64,000 nucleotides of DNA, taken from the NCBI RefSeq assembly GCF_001411555.2, contig NC_049914.1:17232298-17296297 (forward strand), given 5' to 3'. Made by a program: the position numbers and the translations under genes. The stretch comes from Juglans regia (Eukaryota; Streptophyta; Magnoliopsida; Fagales; Juglandaceae). Under the pieces are notes generated by a model. It was not told the origin of the DNA and searched no databases. It saw nothing but the letters and a program-made list of their open reading frames with translations. Of this stretch, positions 34,631 through 45,964 are shown piece by piece (position 1 is the stretch's first letter; each line of letters begins with the position of its first letter).

Positions 34631-35660
34631 ATGAAATCCTAGATGAAATTAACAATTTTTAAAGCTAAAAAATACCAAGGTCAAGCATACTTACAACTAT
34701 CCTCTTGAATCTGAATATAGGCCTTGCAAAGTATATTCAAGTCAAAAAAAAAAAAAGGTGAATCTGAAATTATGCAATACAAGAACCATTTTATTTCAAT
34801 AAAAGTAAAGAAATCTATGAATTGGAGTATTTAGGGTTCGGCCTTATTCGTATCATACTTTTATCTCTCTTTCATCTCAAAATTAGCCTACACTTTTAGG
34901 GATATTTATAGAGTATAACTGTTGAATCGAAAAAAAAAACATTGAACCAAATTGAAGATATAATTGAGTAAATTACCAGCTTGTAATTCGGTATACGCAT
35001 CTTACATGCATGTGACTCTTTAATGGCCCACACTTGCAATATACTTCAAAGCCCATCAATATTTATTTCCTCTTTCAAGCCCACATCAATTAAATATTCT
35101 TATCTAACAAGCCCAATTAAATCCCTATTTTGAAACCCGATTTCTTTAAGTCCCTTATTTAGAAATCATTTTTGGGCCTTAAATGTTGTATAGTTATATA
35201 ATTTCATAGGCCCAAAAATATTTTCATTGCTCCAAATTTACAACTCAATAAATCCATTTACTCTCAAAACAACGTATGCTTGACTAAATGCCATAAAAAC
35301 TATTCTTATAAATCAACATTTGACCACTATTTTTTTCTTAGTTTAATATTGGGTATTACAAGCAAAATATAAATCATAGAATCTTTTCATCTTTTAATAT
35401 GAACAAGCGATCAAAGAAGATATAATATAAAAAATCTGTAGCTATTCTTAGTGCTGTAAATAATAAATACTACTCGACAAGTTGCTCAAGATCCGTTTGA
35501 CCAAACTCGAGTTCGGCTCGATTAATTTATTAAATGAACTATTCGTGAATACAAAGTTAAATCGATTGTTAAACAATAGAATTCGTACAAAATTCGGCTC
35601 AACGAGTAATGAGTATAAACTCGAATAATATTGTATTTATTATTTTTTATAACATTATCT

Positions 35661-35683
35661 CCATATATATATATATATATATA
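35661..35683. repeat. (AT)n microsatellite
   Basis: About 11 AT repeats. The paralogous place in unit 2 (56,265-56,275) has only a few, so the tract length differs between units. Confidence 0.8.
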
Positions 35684-35886
35684 TGAAAATATTCAAAGAG
35701 ATTCGAGAAAATCATGTTCCTAATACTAAACATGTTACTTAAATCCATATTTACAATGGTTTGTGAAATATAGATTATCACATGAAATATAGGAATAAAC
35801 ACATATTAACCAAGAAAAGACTCAAAAATATGTTGATTAGAATGTAGACGAACTTATACTCTTACCTTTCTTTTGAACTCTCTCCA

Positions 35887-35993
35887 ATGGAGAGTTGTCT
35901 TACCCCTCCTTTATTCAAGTGCAAAGAATCTTTCCAAGAAGAGAAACACTCTCCCACTAAACCATGTTCAAACTTCCCTCATCACTATCAGTT
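35887..35993 (+). pseudogene. Second broken VPS62 exon 1, end of unit 1
   Basis: ATGGAGAGTTGTCTTACCCCTCC...CCAAGAAGAGAAA...CTCCCACTAAACCATGTTCAAACTTCCCTC (quoted in parts) aligns with VPS62 exon 1, including the upstream TTATACT. Small indels destroy the frame. Similarity stops at CACTATCAGTT, where exon 1 is about to end; Copia-2 follows. Confidence 0.75.
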
Positions 35994-36000
35994 GAACGGT

Positions 36001-37865
36001 ACTAAAAGAACGTTGAGCTTGCTCCTAAGAAAGCTGAAGTGTTGAGAGGACAACGGCTTTGTAAGGACATCAACAAGCTTGATCCTTGCTGGAGATGAAG
36101 CAAACATCTAAAGCCTTGCACTGCACTTGTTCTCGAACAAAATAATAGTCAATTTCGATATGCTTCATGCGAGCATGAAATACCAGATTTGTCGTGACAT
36201 AAGTAGCACCCACATTATCACACCAAAGAGTAGGTGGATGAGAGAGAGAAATGCCCATCTCACGAAGGAGAGACTGAACCCAATTTGACTCGGCAGTGGC
36301 GTTGGCGACAACTTTGGATTCGGCCTCAATACTAGACCTAGCAACTGTAGGTTGTTTCTTGGAGCTCCAAGAGATAAGATTATTAGGACCGAGGAAGACA
36401 CAGTAGGCACCTGTGGATTTGCGATCATTGGCACATCCAGCCCAGTCGGCATCGGAATAGATAGAGAGTTGAGATGTGGATCCATGACATAGAAGGAGAC
36501 CATGATCAATTGTATTCTTGAGATACCGCAAGATCCGTTTGGTTGCCGCTTAAGAAGAAATTGAGGGATGATGCAGGAATTGACAAACTTTGTTTATGGC
36601 AAAGGAAATATCTGGTCTTTTTAGGGAGAGATATTGTAAGGCGCCAACAGTGCTCCGATATAAGTGAGGATCTTCAAAAGCAGTGCTGTCAAACTTGGAG
36701 AGTGGGGTGGAGGTGGACATGGGCGAGGAGACTGGATTGGCCTCAGACATCTTGGTTCTCTCCAATAGATTAAAAATGTACCTGTGTTGAGATAAAAAGA
36801 GGCCATCTAAAACTTTGGTGACTTCTACTGCAAGAAAATAATTTAGTTCACTAAGATCCTTAAGAGAAAAATCTCGATTTCTCCAAAACTTTGGTGGCTT
36901 CCACTCCGAGAAAATAACTTAGTTAACCAAGATCCTTAAGAGAAAAATCCCAATTTAAAACCTGAATGAAAGATTCAACAGAACTTGTATGTGAGCCAGT
37001 TATGATAATGTTGTCAACATAAATAAGAACAAATAGACGAACGCCACCCTCGTGATAAATAAAAAGAGATGACTCCGATTTGGAGTTCGAAAAACCAAAA
37101 GAGATAAGTTTCTCATAGAGTCGAGAGTACCATGCACGAGGTACTTGTTTCAAACCATAGATTGCCTTTTGCGAACTATAAACATGGTCGAAAAGTTGAG
37201 AGTGGACATAGCCAAGTGGTTGAGCCATGTAAACTTGATAGGAGGTCGTGGAGGAAGGCATTGTTCACATCAATTTGACAAAGGGACCAGTCATGGGAAA
37301 CAGCATAGGAGAGACCGTTCTTATGATAGCGGGTTTAACTACAGGATTGAAGGTGTCAGAGTAGTCAATACCCGGTTGTTGATGATAGCCCTTGGCAACA
37401 AGGTGAACTTTGCGCTGGTTGAGAGTCCCGTTAGAGTTGAATTTGGACCGAAATACCCACTTGTTTCCCACAACATTCACACCTGGACACCGAGGAACAA
37501 GAGACCATGTGCCATTTTTCATGAGTGCAGAGAACTCTTGATCCATTGCATGGTGCCACTCTTTATATTTTGCAGCCTCAGTATAACATGTAGGCTCATC
37601 TGGAATCTCTGCTTTCTCTGTAAACAAGACCTTAGGAAGAGGATACTTTATGGTCCCATCATAGAATTTTTTCGGTTTGGAGATGCCAATTTATGAGCAT
37701 GTGGTCATTGGATGAGCTCGAAGAGCGGGTGAGAGCACCACGCCAAGACTAGGAGGGGTAGTGACCGAATAGGAGTTGGGGACTTGGTAGTGGATGAGGG
37801 AGGGAGACACGGGTGAGTTGATTTTTGAAGAGTTGAATTTTGAATGAGTTGGAGAGAAAGAGTCA
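36001..37865 (-). pseudogene. Copia-2 half a: RT-RNase H region (broken)
   Basis: The minus strand carries the integrase-RT linker ending ALRAHPMTTCS then GISKPKKFYDG (37,700), the RT start KYKEWHHAMDQEFSALMKNGTW, NKWVFRSKFNSNGTL, HLVAKGYHQQPGIDYSDTF, AIYGLKQVPRAWY, and the catalytic box YVDN (37,020; normally YVDD). RNase H at 36,550-36,080 has [28 protein letters not shown] and CDNVGATY. Frames change several times. All upstream parts of pol are missing on this side; gag-protease of the same general type lies immediately to the right in the opposite orientation. Confidence 0.85.
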
Positions 37866-37909
37866 TTTGGTCATGAGAATTCTCTCTAACTCACGTCTTC
37901 TTCGATCCT

Positions 37910-39256
37910 ATGGCCACTGACTCAAACACTTCAACCATGTCGACCACCATCCCCATCACACCCTCTCCTCCACCAACTATCAATCTTAATCATGTTGTCA
38001 CCATTCGCCTTACCAAAGATAACTATCTACTTTGAAAATCTCAGATGGTTCCCTATTTTTGTGGCCAAAAAGCTTTTGGCTATGTTGATGGAAGCATTCC
38101 CTGGCCTGCACAGTTCTTGCCTTCTACTACTTCCAAACCTGCACTCAATTCCGCCTACACTCAATGGGTGGATCAAGACCAAGTCATTCTCAACTCCTTA
38201 CTTTCCTCTCTATCCAAGGACATTATGGCAACGGTGGTTGGCCTCACCACCACTCATGCGGTTTGGACATCCCTTGAGAAATCTTTCTCTACCAATTCTC
38301 GTGCTTGGGTGATGACCACTCTCGACTTCAATTGGCTGCTCTTAAGAAAGGCAGCAGCTCAATTTTTGAATACTATCACAAGGTTAAGTCCTACTCGGAC
38401 TCTCTTACTGCTGCTGAACAACCTTTGAATGATCTTGAGTACACCTACTACCTCTTGGGAGGTCTTGACTCCTCTTATAAGTCTCTTGTTACTTCCATCC
38501 TCACCTGTGTGGATCCCATGCTTGTTGATGAGATTTACGGCCATCTTCTTACTCGCGAGTTGCGCCTTCAACATCAACAATCAACTGTAGATATGGTAGT
38601 TGGCTCCGCCAATGTTGCCACTCGTGGAGACTCCCCTCGTGGTCCTCCCTCTCTTGGTGGCTTCAACTCTCGTCCACCACAGCATTAGAAACACCTTGGA
38701 CATGGGCTTGGTCGAGGGCGTGGCTGCTAGTCTCAATCACACCTAGCCTGCCAAATTTGTGGGGCGACCTTGCTTCGGCTTGCTATTATCGTCTTGACAA
38801 CAACTACCAAGGGACTCCACTTCAGTTGCAAGCTTTTGCTGCCTCTTCCTCAGCTCCCTTGGATCGGGCATGGTATACAGACATCGACTACTCCAACCAT
38901 GTCACTCATGACCCACAAAATTTAACTATATACTCCGAACCATATTTGGGCTCTGATGAAATCCAAGTGGGCAATGGTACAGGTTTATCTATTTTTCATG
39001 TTGACTCCTCCGTTCTCCCAACTTTCTCTAAAAATTTGCGCCTTAGCAATGTGCTTCATGTGCCCAACATAAAAAAAAAAAATAGTTTCGGTTTCTCAGT
39101 TCACTCCAGATAACAATGTTTTCATTGAATTTCACTCTAATTATTTTTGTGTGAAGGACGAGATCACGCGGAAAACACTGCACCATGGCAAGACTAGGGG
39201 TGGCCTCTATCCCCTCACCATTTCTCCCATCTCCAATGACTCCCTCCATAGATACT
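37910..39256 (+). pseudogene. Copia-2 half b: gag-protease region (broken), opposite strand
   Basis: The plus strand starts ATGGCCACTGACTCAAACAC at 37,910 and gives a copia gag: NLNHVVTIRLTKDNYLL, YVDGSIPWP, TTHAVWTSLEKSFS, IFEYYHKVKSYSDSL, YYLLGGLDSSYKSLVTSI (UBN2 capsid). A weak RGRG knuckle remnant CQICG follows at 38,750. The protease part at 38,866 reads RAWYTDIDYSNHVTHD, with the active DTG replaced by DID. It ends at 39,256 with RGGLYPL, the beginning of integrase. Integrase proper is absent from both halves. Confidence 0.85.
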
Positions 39257-41007
39257 TGTACTCTTTACTTTGATCTATACTTCATAACTAAGGTATTGTT
39301 AGTTGGCATGGTGCTCTTGTTTATTCTTGTACCAGTGATTCAGTATACCAGTAACTGTCTATATGATCATTGCCTGCTCTGTTGCTGCTTTGTGGTGAAC
39401 AAGTCAATTTAATTATTCTTAGTTGTATGTCATGCCCTGCCTGTAGACCGTCCTATTGGAACTGAAATTTGAAGGGACTTTGTTCTAGATTTTTCTAAAC
39501 TTAGTTTTTACAGTGAGAAAATACATCCAGGAGAGTTGTGTGGCTTGAAAAATGTAACTGTGTGGTAATGTGTAATTACATATTCTGGCTGTGTTAGATT
39601 CATGGATCTTAAAGTTGATGTAAAATACTTGGTGCCGAGAAGATTTCTCCAAGTTAATATTCATCTTGGTTTATCCAACTTCTTCCAAGTTCTAAGCTTT
39701 AAATTCATTATATGAAACATGAAGTATCAGATATGATTTGGTAATGATCATTAATAGATTTGGCTTGCCAAAGAGAGGTTAGGGCCGATTTCTCCAGCGT
39801 TGAAACTTTGCCAATCACTGCTACTTTTTATGCAGATTAATTAATTAGCATAGTTGGTGAGATTAGAAAGATGGCTTCCATATGTGCAGCATTCACCAAA
39901 ATGTTCTGCTTCATTAGTTCATTGTCGATGGCATCATTAACGGAATAAGTATAAATCCTTAGCAAACTCCAATTGATTGAAAAAATTTGAATATTTTTAC
40001 TACATTATTACAAGCATGCACCCTAGTATAATGGTTGTTTTACTTTCTTTTACTGTTTTAATTGAATTGCAAAATTTACAAAGGACTATCCCTTTTCCCC
40101 CTCAATGGACAAATTGAAGAAGATTGGTGCTTGGAAAGTACTTGTAGTATGGAATATTGGTTTAACCAAATAAATAGCTCGATAGCATTTGATATATATT
40201 TGGTTACCTATTGTTTTGGTTCTAACCTTTATTGGTTTCTCATGTACCTCTCACATACTAAATTTGTTTTTGTATTGCAAGAAAGTGTTGATTTTGTGAC
40301 TCTTGTTGGACGCAGATACTTTTTAAAGACCATTAACTGGTCTCTGATGATATCATTGTTCACTGTGAGTATGAAATATGCTTCCCTGCTTTACAGTTTC
40401 AATGTTGCAACATTTCAGAGTATTTGGATTGGAATTCCTTGACCTTTTGTTAAAACTAAATATATTTCTTCTACTATTTTTGGAACTCTCTGGTTATTAT
40501 ACTTTTCTTCAATGTAAACGATAAATGATTTTAGTAATATAAGACTATTTGTATCTTGAGGATGAAATTACTATGATTCTGTTATTTGTTAAGTGTAATT
40601 ATTTACCAAATTACTATGATTCTGTTATTTGTTAAGTGTTGGTAATTATTTACCAACACGGATTTTATTTACCAACTTGCTGGATGTATTCTAATGTAGC
40701 TTCATTGCATTTTTTTCCAATAAAAGCTAAATGCCTGTAATTATTGTAATGGCATATAAATTATTGTAGTTTTGTTGGCTGACAATGGGAGGCTAAGATT
40801 TATAGACAACATCTCTCATAGATTTGTGGAGTTGACCATGGCACATAGGGGAGAAGTGAAAGCTATAGTGACAACTGTTATTGTAAGTTCCTCGATTCCC
40901 TTGATTGTAAAATTGCTATTGCTAGGAGAATAACATACAATTTTATTACTTGCATAATTCTCCCAAATCTGGTTTATGGATGTTTTTTACATCCATATGT
41001 GTGTGTA

Positions 41008-41042
<35 letters not shown>

Positions 41043-41770
41043 TTGGGTATATCTATACACATACTTCCTGTCAGTTAGATATATCAAGTTGTATAAGGGT
41101 TCTAAAAATCTTAATATAATTGAACCATCATATCTAAACTTGTCTTGTTGTTAATTACTAATGATGATTGGTCTACTTTTAGTAGAACAACATTCTTATC
41201 ACTCATCTTATAACCTGATTATCTCATCACAAAGTCATCATACACTTATATCCTTACATATATCGAAATAAGAGTTGTACATATCTCAATATAAGAACTC
41301 TCATCTCCAAACTTATTATCTCCTAAGTTGTTTGGTTAACGAATGGGTAGAACACAACAAGTTTTAGTTTCATGAACTTAGTTAGAAAATTGCAATTATA
41401 ATAGAAAAGATGATAATAACTAAAAATTTTGAGTCAGATTCTTTTTCAACTTAACCAGCAAATGCTAGCCAAGGCTTTTGCACCCGGATTTTGAGTCAAA
41501 GTTGTTGTTGATTGATGTCAGTGCTTTTCTCTAAACGTAACATTTACAACTTCCAAGAATGTTGTAAGAATGTTACATTTTTCCGTGGAGTTCTAAGAAG
41601 TTGCCTAACTCTAATTGAGGGTATTACTACATGCACATAGCAGGCTTGCAGCAATGCTATGGATTTTAAATCAAGGTACTTTTTATTCTCCCTTTCACTC
41701 TCTTACTTGTTTGGGTGTTTTTTTTTATTTAGTAGTTCACATTATTGTTTGATATAAATGTTAAATCGCA
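39257..41770. other. AT-rich sequence, probably the body of CACTA-C
   Basis: No open frame of substance and no left CACTA end found. Contains a 44-bp direct tandem duplication (ATTACTATGATTCTGTTATTTG... twice, 40,568-40,655) and an (AT)n run at about 41,014-41,040. It may be the non-coding body of the element ending at 42,220. Confidence 0.4.
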
Positions 41771-42220
41771 ATTAACTTGAGCTGTGTGGCCATCCATAAA
41801 TTTCATAGTGAATATAATTTGGATGTGTATTATATTTTTTATGTACTCTGTTGTGTCCATTTGTTTTTCTGAAACAGTATTTCTGGCTAGTACAGTTCGA
41901 GGCTTTTCCGGTGATTTTAAAACTCATTGTGATGATATATATTGCCGCACGCAATTGACCTTTCCAACGATTTAATGGTAAACGGAAAGGTCATTTCCGT
42001 TGATTTTTGGAACAATTGCGATGAAAAAAAATCGCCACAAATAGTTAATATTTTTGACGATTTTTGTAGTTCGCAACTGGTTTAACTTATAATTGAGTAG
42101 ACAATTGCGACGAACACTTGGTGTAGTAAAAATTGCCGAGAAAGATCAAATCTGGCAATTTTAAGGGCTATTTCTGGCGATTTTTTATACTGAGAAAGAC
42201 TGCTTTCGTTGTAGTGGCAT
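41771..42220. mobile_element. CACTA-C right arm
   Basis: Ends CGTTGTAGTG at 42,211-42,220. 41,784-41,860 is the inverted counterpart of 4,571-4,640 in CACTA-A (ATAATTTGGATGTGTATTATA). CAACGATTTAATGGTAAACGG and ATTGCGATGAAAAAAAATCG align with the CACTA-B arm. The left end of the element is not found. Confidence 0.7.
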
Positions 42221-43560
42221 CATACAAAAGAGCAACCAAAATAGATTTTTGCCCTGAAATTTGGTATCATTTACGTTTATTACAAAATGTCACAAATTAT
42301 ACATCGCTTTGGTGTTAGCTGAAAATAAAGTCAGGACAATTTCGGGTGGAAAAACTGCGGCATTTTTCATGCATTAATTTGTTAATATAGATGTCATTTC
42401 CAACCATTTCTCACCACAAAAATCACATTTTCATCGATTTTAATAACTTGCCACAAATTCTAAAATCACAAATTGTTAGTATTTTTTAATAATATATATT
42501 TATCTCTTACTGTTGCTTGCCTTTGCCTTTTGGTCTTTTACGTTGTGTTTAATGGGGGCTGGTAATTTAATTGCCGTTACTTTGGGTTTAATTTGGCTTG
42601 AGGCCTTATTAGTTGTTAACGTCTTTTTAATTCTGAGTCCGTTGGTGTTTTTAATCTTTGTCTCTTACCGGCTCTTTGTTAATGGTTTGTGCAATTTGTT
42701 TTTCTTTAATTGGCTGCTTTTAATACCTTTGATGGCCAACGTCTTTTTCACTTTTATTGTTTTTGCCCGTTAGTTTCTTTTTACCTCCTGGAACATTTAT
42801 GGTCCATATGGTCTATATATGAATATATTTGGGTAGTCTTACGGGAGGTATGTGTGTGGAATATTTGACAAAAAGTGCGATAAATAAAAACATACTTTTA
42901 AAAGTATATATTTTTGAGAGATTTTTCAGATAAAAGAAAGGCGTTCTTTGAGAGGAGCTTTGGGCTCAACCGCTTGTGCAGAGTTGGTTCGGGCTATACG
43001 ACGATCAGTTGGGCTGTTGTATCCTGGAGGAGTCAAATCAAGAAGATTTCTGCTGCACAGGTTAATTTGAAACTTTGTACACCGCAGAGGGCTTGAATCT
43101 CCTTAAAGAGAGCGATATTTCCGTGCCTCAGTCCAAACTGGCTTCGTCTTAATTTTTATTTTAATTGTAATTTTTATTATATTATTATTTCACGAACACA
43201 AATTAATTTATTTAAATCTCAGTTCTCTCTCTCTCTCGTGTAAGACAATTTCACAAGCCAAGGGGATCCACGTCTCTGGTTGTGGGTCCAAAAGGCGAGA
43301 GACCCACGAGACGACCAAGCCCGCGTATAAGGTGATGATCTCCACGCATGATCAAACAACCATGCATGTCTTTGAGTCTACATGCAAGCTGGCTTTGTGC
43401 TCAAGTCTCACAACCATGGCTATGGATCTATCTTGGTGAGAGACCGATGCATTTGCTCAAGTCTTCCTTTGAAAATATATTAGCGGCATAAATATATTTC
43501 CAAAAACTAGTAGAAAATGCGTTTTCCATGAGCTCAGATTTTTATCATCATTTAATTTCT
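42221..43560. other. Spacer with further CACTA-like and LTR-like debris
   Basis: 42,280-42,480 has CACTA-type words (CACCACAAAAATCACATTTTC, CATCGATTTTAATAACTTGCC). 42,500-42,780 is a T-rich stretch whose 86-codon hydrophobic frame is a by-product of composition. 42,930-43,260 (CACCGCAGAGGGCTTGAATCTCC, GCGATATTTCCGTGCCTCAG) resembles the R-U5 part of an LTR; no partner was found. Confidence 0.4.
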
Positions 43561-44825
43561 ATATGAATCTTCACGATGGCTTTCAAGATCCAGATGATGT
43601 CTGTAATAATGGGGGGGGCTAGCTATTCTCCATTGTGATATATATGATGCTAGCGGCGTTTGTCGTATATATGGCCGTGATAACTTCTACAGAGTTGAGG
43701 TTGTCCATCATCAGAAATTCCTTGCCTTTCTTATTGCTTGTAAAGCGGTTTAATTTGGATTCCCCAACACTCGATTCGCTTGATTAGCTTACGTTTGGTC
43801 CATGCATGCGTGGAGTAGCGTCCATATTGTTATCATGGAAAATAGTATCTTGCATGTGGAAATCCTCCTGCAGTACCGCCAGGTCCAAGTTTAATTTAAA
43901 GGAATTTCAGAATATTTATAAATATTAATAAAATAGTTTGTGAATAATAATGAAATAGTAATAACTAGTAATAAAAGAGTCTGGAAATATTGAGATCAAC
44001 TGCTGTATTCTAGAACGTAGTCTTATTTCATTTCATTCAATTCCATCTCAATATCCAAACACTATAAATAGAAACGTTTTTCAATTTTAAATTTTTAATT
44101 TTTTTCATCTAATCATTAGTTAATTATTATAATTTTTTCAAATTTTTAAACAAAATCTAAAAAATAATTTAATTTTTTTTAATTTATTCTAAAATAAAAA
44201 TTATAATAAAAAATTATATCATAATAATATTTTTATTTTATAATATTTTTATTTAAATTTTTTTTCTTGTTTTTTAAAACTCTATAAAACATTTTAATTG
44301 AAATTATTCTTTAGTATTTTCAAATCATTTCTTCTTTATCTTACTGTCAAGTGCTTAGCTTGACATGCCTCCTTGTGATCACTGTAAGCCTTCTTTATTG
44401 TGTTGACCCAATAAATAATTTTTTGCACTATGAACGACTATGTAACGTAGGAGCCACGTCATGTACTTAGCTGTCCCTGCAAAGAACAAAAAAAAAATCT
44501 ATTGGCTTCATTAGATTGAGGTCCAAACAGAATTCGTTTGAATTTAAGAGTTAAAAAATTATTAGATAAGTTAAATAAAATATTATTAAAATATTATTTT
44601 TAATATTATTATTATTATAAAATTTAAAAAATTTATTATATTTTATATAAAAATTATAAAAAAGACAATTTTATGTTTGTCCTGTGTTTTTGTCTTTAAA
44701 ATTTGATGGTTTATGTATTTTAATTTATTTTAAAAACGAAGAAAGTAATTATTAATGCAATTATATATATTTTAAAAAACTATTAAAAATAGAAAAAAAA
44801 ACAAATATAAATAACACTCTACAGT

Positions 44826-44930
44826 CTACTGTACAAACTAGCGGCAGAATAGTAGGATCCATGTGAAATATGGAGAAAGCCTCAGTAGCCAGATTCACAA
44901 ATTCCAGAGACCCTCGGACACTCTATATAT
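44826..44930. repeat. Locally inverted segment of unit 2
   Basis: GGATCCATGTGAAATA and CAGTAGCCAGATTCACAA here are the reverse complement of unit 1 at 27,066-27,125 (TTGTGAATCTGGCTACCG, TATTTCACATGGATCC), while flanking DNA on both sides is in the same orientation in the two units. Confidence 0.8.
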
Positions 44931-45256
44931 TTATTGAACTAGCCATTCTATTAACTAGTACAGTAAATAAATTTTGAATTTTCGATCTATTTTGTATATA
45001 TACTTTCAGTTTTGATAAAATTAATCATTCCGATACTATTCCGTTAGACAACCATTATTAGTGAATAAAACTTTGACACATGTGCATCATATTTCAAAAA
45101 CTAAAAAAATATAGAAATAATATAAAAAAACAAAAAATTAATTCAGAATTGAAAAAATTTCTATAAAATAGATTTTGATCTAAAAATGAATATTCATTTT
45201 TAGGATCTATTTATAATTTCAAATTTTAAAAATATTTAAATGAATTTTAAGACTTA

Positions 45257-45420
45257 GGAAACGTTTAGATTCGAAGATGACTTAAAATGAGTTGAGATGA
45301 ATTGTGAATAGTAATAAGATGAGTTGTGAATAGTAATGAGATTTGTGAGTAGTAAAATTGTTGAATAATAATGAATAATAATGAGATGAGTTGAGATGAG
45401 CTGCAAATCCAAACGTCTCT
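45257..45420. mobile_element. 164-bp MITE, TTA target, unit 2 only
   Basis: Ends GGAAACGTTTAGATTCG and (reverse complement) AGAGACGTTTGGATTTG. Flanked by TTA on both sides (45,254-45,256; 45,421-45,423). The empty site in unit 1 is GACTTAATTTGAATTTAAG at about 27,608. The body is made of GATGAGTTG..GAATAGTAAT repeats. Confidence 0.85.
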
Positions 45421-45677
45421 TTAAATTTAGATAAATAAATTCTAAAAAAATTCTCCAATCGTGACTTTCTTTAAACAAAAATAAAACTCAAAAGAAAAAC
45501 ATAGTTGTTCAGTTTTAATTATAAATTGTTTTTTAGAAGTTTTTTCTTTATTTTTTATTTTTTTTATTATTTTTTATTAATGTTTAATGCATGTATGACG
45601 ATGTTGGTCAAGGGGAATACTACTTTTGTGGTTGAGAAAGCAGCTCGGATCATGTTTGATCTTGAGATTGAGATAAA

Positions 45678-45877
45678 GGTTGCGTTTGGATGTTAAAGTG
45701 AGTTGAGTTGAGTTGAGTTGAGATAATAAAATATTGTTAGAATATTATTTATTATTATTATTATTATTTTGGGATTTGAAAAAGTTGAATTCTTTATTAT
45801 ATTTTGTGTTGGGATTTGAAAAAGTTGTAATGATGAGTTGAGATGAGTTGAGAGAAGTTGGGATTCCAAACGAAGCC
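45678..45877. mobile_element. 200-bp MITE of the GTTTGGATGTT...GAGTTGAG family, unit 2 only
   Basis: Termini GGTTGCGTTTGGA and GGCTTCGTTTGGA (reverse complement) match at 11 of 13. The body has AGTTGAGTTGAGTTGAGAT, GGGATTTGAAAAAGTTGAAT and a repeat of GGGATTTGAAAAAGTTG. Unit 1 lacks it at 29,311-29,325. Confidence 0.85.
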
Positions 45878-45964
45878 GCATAGGAATAGGAAGGCTTTGG
45901 GATACAAAACTGAATTTTGTGAGCAACAATCAAAGTGTCGAACTCCCTCCTAGAGAGGCTAAGT

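Larger units (their letters stand above)
25214..35993. repeat. Segmental duplication, unit 1
   Basis: Starts at TATGAATCTTCATGATGGC, matching unit 2 at 43,561, and ends at ATCACTATCAGTT, matching unit 2 at about 56,655. Shared in order: the GGGGGGGCTAGCTATTCTCC block, an AT-rich MITE, the TGTGTTGACCCA..AATAATT block, the ATTCCGATACTATTCCGTTAG block, the GTTGAGAAAGCAGCTCGG block, VPS62 exon 1, the exon 2 start, and the final 1.7 kb (34,296-35,993). The units differ by many private insertions and deletions. Confidence 0.9.

Noticed and set aside
36543..37696. Plus-strand frames of 76 and 183 codons
   Set aside because: They are shadows of the copia RT-RNase H on the minus strand.
42513..42773. 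86-codon hydrophobic frame resembling a small membrane protein
   Set aside because: T-rich DNA always gives Leu/Phe/Val-rich frames; no conservation, no promoter, and it lies in transposon debris.
45505..45696. 63-codon frame with VKGNTTFVVEKAAR as a conserved small protein
   Set aside because: The frame is open in both units only for about 30 codons and is cut by a MITE in unit 2; kept only as a conserved block of unknown nature.
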